DNA from: an uncultured Lachnospiraceae bacterium
Lineage (GTDB): Bacteria; Bacillota; Clostridia; Lachnospirales; Lachnospiraceae
Direction: 5' to 3'
Assembly: GCA_910586725.1 (NCBI GenBank)
Contig: CAJUJL010000063.1
Coordinates: 1,611-11,954, forward strand
Length of the DNA stretch: 10,344 nt
Under the pieces are notes generated by a model, which saw only the letters and a list, made by a program, of their open reading frames with translations, did not search any database and had not been told where the DNA came from. The translations under genes and the position numbers were made by a program. Below, in pieces: positions 1-6,256 of the stretch. The first letter of the stretch is position 1; the number at the start of each line of letters is the position of its first letter.

Positions 1-846
1 TGTATGTGGATGGATGCTGATGATATTCTGGAAAAAGCAGAAAAAGAAAACTTTTTAAAATTAAAACAGACTCTTTCGCCGGATACAGATATGGTAATGA
101 TGAAATACCATACTTCTTTTGATGAAGCCGGCAATCCATCTTTTTCTTATTTCAGGGAAAGATGGATCCGAAACCATCCACAATATCGCTGGATCGGCGC
201 AGTCCATGAGGTGATTCCCCCAATCGGAACTATCGTTTATTCCGATATTGCGATTTGCCACAAAAAAATCGGCTCCGGAGATCCCGATCGTAATCTGAAT
301 ATATACCGAAAAGCGCTGGCAAAGGGAACGCGTTTCGAACCACGGCAGCAATATTATTACGGAAGAGAGTTATATTATCACAAACAATATGAAGAAGCCA
401 TTTCCGTACTGGAACAATTCCTGATCTCTGCGGACGGATGGCTGGAAAATAAAATAGAAGCATGCTCTGTCTGTGCCAACTGCTATGATTGCCTGGGGCA
501 GGAACAATCCGCACTAAACGCTCTTTTGAGAAGTTTAAGCTTTGATCTGCCAAGAGCCGAACTGTGCTGTGAAATTGGAAAACATTTTCTGAAACATGGA
601 AAATATCAGATTGCCGCCTATTGGTATGAAACGGCATTGAACCGGCCGAAAAACAACTATTCAGGCGGTTTTGTCCTGCCAGATTGCTACGATTATATCC
701 CTTTTTTACAATTATGCGTATGTTTCGACAAAATGGGCAATCAAAAAAAAGCAAAAGAATACAATGAAAGAGCCGGCGCCTGTAAGCCATACTCCAAAGC
801 CTATCTTTATAACAAACAATATTTTGACAGTCTGCAAATTCTTTAG
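1..846 (+). CDS. Family 2 glycosyltransferase with TPR-like C-terminal region (5'-truncated by window)
   Basis: The frame is open from base 1, so the start and the N-terminal half of the GT-A domain lie upstream of the window. The first visible residues contain W-M-D-A-D-D, the metal/sugar-nucleotide-binding DxD motif of family 2 glycosyltransferases. About 60 residues later comes R-W-I-G-A-V-H-E, the W..VHE motif common in this GT2 subgroup. From about residue 115 the protein is helical and TPR-like (YYYGRELYYHKQYEEAI, then several A/Y/L-spaced helices), ending in the Y.YN..YF tail often seen in TPR-containing GT2 proteins. It probably transfers a sugar from a nucleotide donor to a protein, with the TPR region binding the acceptor. 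The next gene encodes a Thr-rich collagen-like spore protein, and as I recall C. difficile sgtA lies beside bclA3, so that protein is a reasonable acceptor. The family call is firm; the acceptor is inference. The stop codon lies inside a terminator stem. Confidence 0.85.
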   Translation, partial: CMWMDADDILEKAEKENFLKLKQTLSPDTDMVMMKYHTSFDEAGNPSFSYFRERWIRNHPQYRWIGAVHEVIPPIGTIVYSDIAICHKKIGSGDPDRNLNIYRKALAKGTRFEPRQQYYYGRELYYHKQYEEAISVLEQFLISADGWLENKIEACSVCANCYDCLGQEQSALNALLRSLSFDLPRAELCCEIGKHFLKHGKYQIAAYWYETALNRPKNNYSGGFVLPDCYDYIPFLQLCVCFDKMGNQKKAKEYNERAGACKPYSKAYLYNKQYFDSLQIL

Positions 847-878
847 AACGTGTTTTAGACACGTTCTAATATTTTTTG
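844..878 (+). terminator. Rho-independent terminator overlapping the glycosyltransferase stop codon
   Basis: A perfect 10-bp inverted repeat (tagaacgtgt at 844-853, acacgttcta at 859-868) with a 5-nt loop is followed by a short A/T stretch and a T6 run at 873-878. The left arm includes the TAG stop codon. It would separate the glycosyltransferase transcript from the collagen-like gene, although read-through is possible. Confidence 0.75.
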
Positions 879-975
879 AATATATGTAGCAATAATTTCG
901 GGAATACATGTATTATTTGTAGAAAAAATACTTTTTTCGTATTTTTTCGGATATTTTAGAAAGGATGTGGTTTAA
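879..975 (+). promoter_or_regulatory. Leader/promoter region of the collagen-like gene with a palindrome and an AU-rich hairpin
   Basis: This 97-nt A/T-rich gap must hold the promoter if the upstream terminator works. No convincing sigmaA -35/-10 pair is visible. It contains a perfect 12-bp palindrome, aatacatgtatt (903-914); the overlapping catgtatta (907-915) resembles the SigK -10 consensus CATANNNTA with one mismatch, but no matching -35 sits at the expected distance. A second inverted repeat (aaaaaatac 923-931, gtatttttt 939-947) could form a weak hairpin in the leader. The ribosome binding site agaaagga (958-965) lies 10 nt before the ATG at 976. A late sporulation sigma factor is plausible from the gene product but not shown by the sequence. 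Confidence 0.4.
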
Positions 976-2667
976 ATGGATAACAAAAATTCATACAAAG
1001 ACTGCCAGAATCCATGTCATCCTCCCTGTTGTGAACGCGGGCCAATGGGTCCGAAAGGAGATCAGGGTCCCGCAGGACCGCAGGGAATCAAAGGCGACAC
1101 CGGCTGCCCCGGACCAAAAGGAGACAAAGGAGATCAAGGCCCGATAGGCCCACAGGGTATTCCGGGCGCGCCTGGCGCGAGAGGGCCAAGAGGAAATACC
1201 GGACCAGTTGGGCCTACCGGAAACACGGGGCCAAGAGGTTATGCCGGACCGAGAGGTTATGCCGGACCGCAAGGCATCCAGGGCATTCAGGGCATTCGAG
1301 GCGATATTGGACCAAAAGGCGATCCCGGCTGCGAGGGTCCTAAGGGAGATGTCGGCCCCCAGGGACCTGCGGGACCGACAGGACCTGCAGGTCCGGTTGG
1401 GCCTCAAGGCGACATCGGTCTTCCAGGCCCACGGGGCATTCCGGGGCCGACCGGAGCAACTGGTTCCACCGGACCAATGGGGCCGCAAGGCGTCACGGGA
1501 CCGCAGGGCATTCAAGGCGTAACCGGACCAATTGGAACCCAGGGCCCAAAAGGATGTCCAGGAGATTCCGGACCGACTGGCGCAACCGGGCCGACCGGAG
1601 CTGATGGCGTTATGGGCCCCACCGGACCGACCGGGGCCACGGGCGCGACTGGCGCAGATGGCGCTGCCAGACCGACCGGAGCTGACGGCGCTACCGGACC
1701 GACCGGGGCCACGGGCACGACTGGGCCAACCGGACTTACTGGTACGACTGGCGCAGACGGCGTTACCGGACCAACCGGCGCGACTGGCGCAGATGGCGCT
1801 GCCGGACCGACCGGGGCAACCGGAGCCACTGGCGCTACCGGACCGACCGGACCGACCGGAGCTGATGGCGTTATGGGCCCCACCGGACCGACCGGGGCCA
1901 CGGGCGCGACTGGCGCAGATGGCGCTGCCGGACCGACCGGAGCTGATGGCGCAGCCGGAGCTACTGGAGCAACGGGACCAACCGGCGCGGACGGCGCTAC
2001 CGGAGCTACTGGCACTACGGGACCGACGGGTGCGGACGGCGCTACCGGAGCAACGGGACCTACGGGTGCGGATGGCGCTACCGGGGCTACTGGCGCAACT
2101 GGAGCTACCGGAGCCACGGGACCGACTGGACCAACCGGCATAGATGGCACGGGAGCAATTATTCCATTTGCATCAGGACTTCCCGTTTCTTTGACAACAA
2201 TTGCCGGAGGTCTTGCCGGGCTTCCTGCTTTTGTCGGCTTTGGAAGCAGTGCGCAAGGTCTTACGCTTTTAGGATCCACAATTGATATTACAAACGCCAG
2301 TGGAACACTGTCCAACTTTGCATTGCAAGTTCCGCGCGCCGGCGTTATTACCTCGTTCAGCGCTTTCTTCAGCACAACAGTCGCTCTCTCTTTAATAGGC
2401 TCGACTGTCACAATAAGAGCGCAAATTTATCAGTCTGCAACGCCAAATAATGTATTTTCTCCGATTGCAGGAACTCTGATAAATCTGACGCCTGCACTTT
2501 CCGGCGCAATATCAATTGGTACGCTGTTAAACGGCTCGCTTACCGGGTTAAACATTCCGGTAACGGCGCAAACCCGTCTGATGCTGGTATTTTCGGCAAC
2601 AGCAAGCGGATTAACCCTGCTCAATACCGTTGTAGGATACGCAAGCGCGGGTCTTGGCATCAATTAA
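976..2667 (+). CDS. Collagen-like exosporium/spore-surface protein with BclB-type C-terminal domain
   Basis: The 563-residue protein has no signal peptide, which fits a mother-cell protein assembled onto the spore. The N-terminus (residues 1-21) carries a Cys cluster at 10, 14, 18 and 19. Residues 22-390 form about 123 Gly-X-Y triplets in unbroken register, except codon 232, where Gly is Arg. The first part is charged and Pro/Lys/Asp/Gln-rich, with Cys in the X position of three triplets (GCP, GCE, GCP). From about residue 195 it becomes GPT/GAT/GAD, rich in the Thr that is O-glycosylated in Bacillus BclA. Residues 395-563 are hydrophobic, starting IIPFASG and rich in Gly, Ala, Ser, Thr and Leu. 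This resembles the C-terminal domain of BclB-type collagen-like proteins (TIGR03721, recalled from memory) and is probably the trimerising globular head. The start is set by ribosome binding site agaaagga. A glycosyltransferase lies just upstream. Spore location is inferred from the family. Confidence 0.88.
   Translation: MDNKNSYKDCQNPCHPPCCERGPMGPKGDQGPAGPQGIKGDTGCPGPKGDKGDQGPIGPQGIPGAPGARGPRGNTGPVGPTGNTGPRGYAGPRGYAGPQGIQGIQGIRGDIGPKGDPGCEGPKGDVGPQGPAGPTGPAGPVGPQGDIGLPGPRGIPGPTGATGSTGPMGPQGVTGPQGIQGVTGPIGTQGPKGCPGDSGPTGATGPTGADGVMGPTGPTGATGATGADGAARPTGADGATGPTGATGTTGPTGLTGTTGADGVTGPTGATGADGAAGPTGATGATGATGPTGPTGADGVMGPTGPTGATGATGADGAAGPTGADGAAGATGATGPTGADGATGATGTTGPTGADGATGATGPTGADGATGATGATGATGATGPTGPTGIDGTGAIIPFASGLPVSLTTIAGGLAGLPAFVGFGSSAQGLTLLGSTIDITNASGTLSNFALQVPRAGVITSFSAFFSTTVALSLIGSTVTIRAQIYQSATPNNVFSPIAGTLINLTPALSGAISIGTLLNGSLTGLNIPVTAQTRLMLVFSATASGLTLLNTVVGYASAGLGIN
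1591..1685 (+). repeat. 95-bp direct repeat, copy 1, inside the collagen-like gene
   Basis: Bases 1591-1685 match 1852-1946 at 94 of 95 positions by direct comparison. The offset is 261 nt, exactly 87 codons or 29 triplets, so the Gly-X-Y phase is kept. The only mismatch is A at 1669 (G at 1930), which changes Gly to Arg in this copy. This looks like a recent in-frame segmental duplication. Confidence 0.85.
1852..1946 (+). repeat. 95-bp direct repeat, copy 2, inside the collagen-like gene
   Basis: Partner of 1591-1685, offset 261 nt, with one mismatch in 95. This copy keeps Gly (GGA) where copy 1 has Arg (AGA), so it carries the presumed ancestral state. Confidence 0.85.
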
Positions 2668-2772
2668 AATATTATAAAATATTTGAGAAATCCTGCAACA
2701 TCACTGCTTTATAAAAAACGAAAGATTGCGCAAAGATATAATAAATTTTTACTGACTACATAATTATAACTG

Positions 2773-2813
2773 ACAGAACCTCTGAAATTCATCATTTTCA
2801 GAGGTTCTGTTTT
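2773..2813 (+). terminator. Rho-independent terminator after the collagen-like gene
   Basis: A perfect 15-bp stem (acagaacctctgaaa at 2773-2787, tttcagaggttctgt at 2796-2810) with an 8-nt loop is followed by a short T run. It lies about 105 nt after the stop codon. On the minus strand the tail is not T-rich, so it mainly serves the plus-strand gene, though the strong stem may also slow transcription arriving from the convergent zinc-ribbon gene. Just after the stop codon an A/T-only 7-bp hairpin (2667-2684) is also possible but weak. Confidence 0.85.
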
Positions 2814-2849
2814 ATGGCTTCCACGGCTTTCCGCCGCTCTTTTAATATT

Positions 2850-3329
2850 TTAAAATTCCATCTGCATTTTCGTTAACAATCGGACAATCCTCTCTCTGTT
2901 TTTTGCAGATTTCATAAAAGAAGGAAGATGATCCGCCTGTTTTTTAAACGGGTACCCGACAGGTTTTTCCCGCAAATCCGCGGATAGATAGCGAATCAGA
3001 TAATTGAGATGATCGCGGTTCACAGCCCAGACAGGATGGCTCTTAAAATATGTCAAAAACCACAGTTCGCAACCAAAAAACGGCTCGCAAGCATTTTCTA
3101 TCGCCTGATAACATGGAAGATCATATGCCTTTTTTGAAACCTCGTATTGATAAGCCATACATACTTTTTTCTCCACACTGCCACAATTGGTACATTTCAA
3201 ACAGGCAAATCCATCCTTTGCAGTTACAATGCCAAACCCGCCGCATTTTGGACATTTTACATTCAGTTCTGACTTTACGGCAGTATGCGCCCCGTAAGCG
3301 CCATATTCTTCATCCACCATTCGTCTCAT
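2850..3329 (-). CDS. Hypothetical zinc-ribbon protein
   Basis: This 159-residue protein is of unknown function. A zinc ribbon lies at about residues 24-50, with CPKC (Cys26, Cys29) and C-X2-C (Cys46, Cys49), the TFIIB/rubredoxin-like four-Cys knuckle arrangement; an extra Cys43 is present. The rest (residues 55-159) is probably helical. It includes the stretch VWAVNRDHLNYLIRYLSADL and a basic C-terminus (SFMKSAKNRERIVRLL) that I associate with a widespread uncharacterised bacterial family. The start at 3329 has an AGGAAAGA ribosome binding site about 6 nt upstream; an alternative ATG lies three codons in. It is the last of three minus-strand genes (exonuclease, GNAT, this one) with short gaps, so co-transcription is likely. 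The zinc site may bind nucleic acid or be purely structural; the sequence does not decide. Confidence 0.8.
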   Translation of the reverse strand: MRRMVDEEYGAYGAHTAVKSELNVKCPKCGGFGIVTAKDGFACLKCTNCGSVEKKVCMAYQYEVSKKAYDLPCYQAIENACEPFFGCELWFLTYFKSHPVWAVNRDHLNYLIRYLSADLREKPVGYPFKKQADHLPSFMKSAKNRERIVRLLTKMQMEF

Positions 3330-3378
3330 TTTGACTCTTTCCTCATTCCTCCATGATCAGTCCATGTAAAAATGACCA

Positions 3379-3834
3379 TTACAGCATTTTTCTAAAATAA
3401 AGAACATCGTCCATTGGGTTATTATAATACGGCTCACATTCCAAAAATCCAAGTTTTCTATAAAGACAAATAGCAGACTGTAACGGAACAATCGTATCCA
3501 AAACCATTTCTTCATATCCTGCCGCTTTTGCATGACGCATGATTTCATGGGTAAGCTTCTCTCCAAGGTTCTTTCCTCTGCATTCAGGCTTTACGTACAG
3601 TCGCTTCATTTCACAGCGTAAATTTGTATGACGATGATAAGCAACCATGCCCATCACTTTTCCATACTCTGCCGCAACCAGCAATTCACCATTAGGAGCC
3701 GTATATTTTTTTACTGGATTTTTTAATTCTTCATTTATGTTTTGAAAAGATAAATCCCTGCCCAGCTGCTGCATATATTCCATGATCAGATTCCGTACCT
3801 GATTAATATAAGGCTTTCCATCCATAATCTCCAT
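3379..3834 (-). CDS. GNAT family N-acetyltransferase
   Basis: The product is predicted to transfer acetyl from acetyl-CoA to an amine on an unknown substrate. From the start chosen here (151 residues), the core motif A reads MKRLYVKPECRGKNLGEKL at residues 77-95. That is the beta4/pyrophosphate-binding loop R-G-K-N-L-G, with Asn where the common R/Q-x-x-G-x-G/A motif has its first Gly. It is followed by the beta5/alpha4 region SAICLYRKLGF (120-130), with the usual Tyr. The C-terminus (YYNNPMDDVLYFRKML) is typical of small bacterial GNATs. I chose ATG 3834 because AAGAAAGG precedes it by about 12 nt and the fold begins there. The same frame also offers an ATG at 3876, which would add 14 residues including a C-x-x-C and has a poorly spaced AGGA. 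It sits between the exonuclease and zinc-ribbon genes on the same strand. Confidence 0.88.
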   Translation of the reverse strand: MEIMDGKPYINQVRNLIMEYMQQLGRDLSFQNINEELKNPVKKYTAPNGELLVAAEYGKVMGMVAYHRHTNLRCEMKRLYVKPECRGKNLGEKLTHEIMRHAKAAGYEEMVLDTIVPLQSAICLYRKLGFLECEPYYNNPMDDVLYFRKML

Positions 3835-3945
3835 AATAAAACAAAACCTTTCTTTGCGGCATTTTTCACATAGCATAATTCCTGCTGACTCTTACGTTCC
3901 GTTTTGCGGTTGTCTCAGGCATCCCTGACAATTGAAGCAATCGGC

Positions 3946-4596
3946 TTACAGATTTTCGGTATATCTGCACTTCGGATAACCGCCACACCCCCAGAACATG
4001 CCGAATTTCCCGTTTCTTTTTTGCATCAGCTCGCCGCATTTCGGACATTTTTTCAAAAGACCTGGATTTTTACGGATCTCCTTCCCCAGACGTTCATAAA
4101 CGATCTGATTCATACGGCAGTCCTGCAATGCTCTGTGCGCTCCATCTGTCGAAACGCCAAAATAATCTGCAAGATCCGTCAGTTTATGGTGTTCTAACTG
4201 CGGCAAATACAACCTGGCCAGTTTTAATGTATCAATATAATCATTTTGGGGAAGTTCATTAAAATATCGTTCGCAATCTCTATAAATAAACTTCATATCA
4301 AAAAAATGAATGTTATGCCCCACCAGCACATAATCTGCAGCAAACGCAAGAAAATCTGTCAATGCCTTCTCCCATACAGGCGCGTCTTTTACCATATCAT
4401 CCGTAATTCCATTTACCTGAGTGGCAGAATAGGGAATGGCACGCTTCGGATTTACAAGCGTTGTAAATTCTGAAACCACCTTATGATTATCTACTTTAAT
4501 TGCTGATATTTCCACAACTTCGTCATAATTGCAGGAAACCCCTGTTGTTTCCAGATCAAATACGACATAGTTTGAAATATATTCCGCTAACTGCAT
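3946..4596 (-). CDS. DEDDh 3'-5' exonuclease (DnaQ/PolIII epsilon-like) with C-terminal topoisomerase-type zinc finger
   Basis: The 216-residue protein contains all DEDDh catalytic residues: ExoI FDLETTG with Asp14 and Glu16, ExoII HNIHFFD with Asp100, and ExoIII HRALQDC with His154 and Asp159. It is predicted to remove nucleotides from 3' ends of DNA or RNA using two metal ions. After the exonuclease fold a short linker leads to CPKCGELM...GKFGMFWGC..YPKCRYTENL, with Cys184, Cys187, Cys204 and Cys210. This has the pattern of the C4 zinc finger found at the C-terminus of type IA topoisomerases and probably adds single-stranded nucleic acid binding. Without a polymerase or helicase domain it is likely a stand-alone repair or processing nuclease, not the replicase subunit. 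Ribosome binding site GGGAGG lies 7 nt before the ATG. It is the first gene of a three-gene minus-strand set. Confidence 0.92.
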   Translation of the reverse strand: MQLAEYISNYVVFDLETTGVSCNYDEVVEISAIKVDNHKVVSEFTTLVNPKRAIPYSATQVNGITDDMVKDAPVWEKALTDFLAFAADYVLVGHNIHFFDMKFIYRDCERYFNELPQNDYIDTLKLARLYLPQLEHHKLTDLADYFGVSTDGAHRALQDCRMNQIVYERLGKEIRKNPGLLKKCPKCGELMQKRNGKFGMFWGCGGYPKCRYTENL

Positions 4597-4786
4597 AAAA
4601 GAACCTCCCGTCCTGTCTTTTTTCCAATTATCATATTTTTATTTTACCATACATACTCTTTTAATTCTACGAAAAACACCGGAAAGTACCATAAAAATCC
4701 TTTTTCCGATTGTAAATAATTTCAATTTGTGATATGGTTCGTCTATATTTGGATTGCAAAACGATTGAGAAAAGGAAGGTCTCCAT

Positions 4787-5266
4787 ATGATTCGAAACAT
4801 AGAAACAAACGACGTTGAAAAAGCCGCCAAAATCTGGCTGGATGTCAATCAAAAAGCGCACGGCTTTATCCCTTCTGCATACTGGGAAAATCATTTTGAA
4901 CGTGTCAAAGAAATGTTTTTCCAAACGGCGCAGCATATTCTTTTGCCAACCGGCGATGCGCCCATTCCAAACGAACGCTCTATTTTCGTCTATGAAAATG
5001 CCGACCATCATGAAATTGAAGGCTTTATCGGTGTGTGCTCCGATTACATAGAAGGAATTTTCGTTTTGGAAAGCGCACAGTCCCACGGTATCGGCACACA
5101 ATTGATTTCCTTTGCAAAAAGTTTGAAAAAACAACTGTCTTTACATGTGTACCAAAAAAATACAAGGGCCATAAAATTTTACCAAAAAGAACAATTTCAA
5201 ATCCAAACGGAACTTACAGACGAAAACACAGGGGAACAGGAATATCTCATGACATGGAAACGATAA
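4787..5266 (+). CDS. GNAT family N-acetyltransferase, YiaC-like
   Basis: This 159-residue acetyltransferase uses acetyl-CoA. The acetyl-CoA loop is Q-S-H-G-I-G (residues 98-103), matching Q/R-x-x-G-x-G, preceded by the beta4 strand GIFVLESA. The motif B region LHVYQKNTRAIKFYQKEQF (119-137) includes the YQKN..AI.FYQ signature with Tyr132 in the usual catalytic position. The early WLDVNQKAHGFIPSAYW region resembles E. coli YiaC, an N-acetyltransferase reported to act on protein lysines, so protein acetylation is one possibility, but the substrate cannot be read from sequence. Ribosome binding site aaaggaagg (4771-4779) lies about 7 nt before the ATG. It is transcribed alone, divergent from the exonuclease gene, and ends 12 nt before a bidirectional terminator. 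The shared 190-nt upstream region shows no strong promoter on either strand. Confidence 0.9.
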   Translation: MIRNIETNDVEKAAKIWLDVNQKAHGFIPSAYWENHFERVKEMFFQTAQHILLPTGDAPIPNERSIFVYENADHHEIEGFIGVCSDYIEGIFVLESAQSHGIGTQLISFAKSLKKQLSLHVYQKNTRAIKFYQKEQFQIQTELTDENTGEQEYLMTWKR

Positions 5267-5278
5267 GATTCTTTTAAA

Positions 5279-5316
5279 AAACAAGCCGTCCCACACTTTC
5301 ATGGAACGGCTTGTTT
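5279..5316. terminator. Bidirectional terminator between convergent GNAT and MerR genes
   Basis: A perfect 11-bp inverted repeat (aaacaagccgt at 5279-5289, acggcttgttt at 5306-5316) lies between the two stop codons. On the plus strand the stem runs into a T-rich tail. On the minus strand it is followed by a run of T residues (complement of the A run at 5275-5281). It can serve both genes. Confidence 0.85.
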
Positions 5317-5328
5317 CCCTCTTAATTA

Positions 5329-6141
5329 TCATTCTGTTTCTGCTTTTTTCACCGGAAAATAAACTTCTGTTTCCCAGTCTTCCACAGGAATGCTGTCAAA
5401 CCCCGTTTTCACATAAATATCATATGGCGCTCCAACGCATTCATATCCATTCTCCCGGATCCATGACGTAAGCGCCCCATATGCATCCGGCAAAGAAGAA
5501 TAGGCTCCTTTGTGCACCGTTACCGCACAAAGCGCACGCTCCATCCTCTTATCCGCTTTTTCCTTCTCCCGAATTCCGACAAACAATTCAATATCCGAGC
5601 ATTCACGGTTAAATTCCTTGTCATAATATATTGCTCCGGTGATCCCGTTTGGCGTTACTTTTTCTTTTGGAACCCTCTCATATAAAATACCGTAATATTT
5701 GCCAAATTCCTCCACGCCCATTTTCGTCCTGTAAGCAAGCGCTGCACGCTCCGGAACTTCCCTGACTGAAATCTCATAATCCTTCTGATATGCCATAATG
5801 TCACCCGTCCTTTCCATATTGCTTAAATGTGCCGACATCTCGTGAATCACTGAAGACGTCTCCTGCATTTTAAGCTCCAACTGTTTCTTCTGCTTAAGCA
5901 GTTTTACATAGAACGTACGCTCATCTGTACCATCCAGAAGCTTCCGAATTTCATCTAGCGGAAAACCATACCGTTTCAACCTTTGAATCAAAAGCATTAT
6001 GTCTATTTGATGCTCCCCATAATAACGGTATCCGGTAAAATCGTCCACTTTTGCAGGCTTAAGCAAGCCTATCCGGTCATAGTGATGCAATGTTTTCACG
6101 CTTACCTGGCAAATTTTAGAAAATTCTCCAATCGCAAACAT
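5329..6141 (-). CDS. MerR family transcriptional regulator with GyrI-like effector-binding domain
   Basis: The 270-residue regulator is built like BmrR. Residues 1-70 are the MerR winged helix-turn-helix: FAIGEFSKICQVSVKTLHHYDRIGLLKPA, then the wing with TGYRYY, then QRLKRYGFPLDEIRKLL. Residues 75-112 form a dimerising coiled coil rich in Lys, Gln, Glu and Leu. Residues 120-266 match a GyrI-like ligand-binding domain: VREVPERAALAYR, a central YYDKEF strand, and a C-terminal YDIYVKTG...DWETEVYFPV. Such regulators usually sense small, often cationic or aromatic, molecules and activate promoters with over-long spacers. Ribosome binding site AGGAAGGAAGAGG lies just upstream of the ATG. Its own promoter (6184-6214) has the MerR-type 19-bp spacer, so autoregulation is likely. 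No efflux pump is adjacent; its nearest neighbour is the secreted Cys/His-rich protein gene, 115 nt upstream on the same strand, so a regulatory connection is possible but unproven. Confidence 0.92.
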   Translation of the reverse strand: MFAIGEFSKICQVSVKTLHHYDRIGLLKPAKVDDFTGYRYYGEHQIDIMLLIQRLKRYGFPLDEIRKLLDGTDERTFYVKLLKQKKQLELKMQETSSVIHEMSAHLSNMERTGDIMAYQKDYEISVREVPERAALAYRTKMGVEEFGKYYGILYERVPKEKVTPNGITGAIYYDKEFNRECSDIELFVGIREKEKADKRMERALCAVTVHKGAYSSLPDAYGALTSWIRENGYECVGAPYDIYVKTGFDSIPVEDWETEVYFPVKKAETE

Positions 6142-6165
6142 CTGCCTCTTCCTTCCTTGTACCTT

Positions 6166-6177
6166 AGATTCGAATCT
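6166..6177. promoter_or_regulatory. 12-bp perfect palindrome at the predicted MerR transcription start
   Basis: The sequence agattcgaatct is its own reverse complement and covers the predicted +1 to +12 of the MerR transcript. It could be a second operator for a repressor, or chance; no family is recognised. Confidence 0.4.
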
Positions 6178-6183
6178 GGGCTT

Positions 6184-6214
6184 AGTATAATGTCTGACCC
6201 AAGGAAAGAGTCAA
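6184..6214 (-). promoter_or_regulatory. MerR-type promoter with 19-bp spacer, upstream of the MerR gene
   Basis: On the minus strand -35 TTGACT (6214-6209) and -10 TATACT (6189-6184) are separated by exactly 19 bp, instead of the usual 17. This is the hallmark of promoters that MerR proteins activate by untwisting DNA. An imperfect dyad TGACTC-N7-GGGTCA (6213-6195, five of six arm positions complementary) overlaps the -35 box and spacer. Transcription would start near 6177, leaving a leader of about 36 nt before the ATG at 6141. Confidence 0.8.
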
Positions 6215-6256
6215 GAACTTTTTTCTATTTTTCTGTTTTTGACAGTAACCGTGCCT

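Noticed and set aside
230..862. 210-codon minus-strand frame under the glycosyltransferase
   Set aside because: No recognisable domain; the plus-strand frame carries the DxD and W..VHE motifs.
907..915. SigK-type -10 element before the collagen-like gene
   Set aside because: One mismatch to CATANNNTA and no AC-containing -35 at 16-17 bp; mentioned in the leader entry only as a possibility.
1512..2411. 299-codon open frame on the minus strand opposite the collagen repeat (PVAPVAPSAPVGP-type protein)
   Set aside because: It is the antisense image of Gly-X-Y codons, which contain no antisense stops. No ribosome binding site or independent domain supports it.
4720..4749. Possible promoter TTTCAA-N18-TATATT before the YiaC-like gene
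   Set aside because: The -35 matches the consensus at only three of six positions in A/T-rich DNA, so it is not distinguishable from chance.
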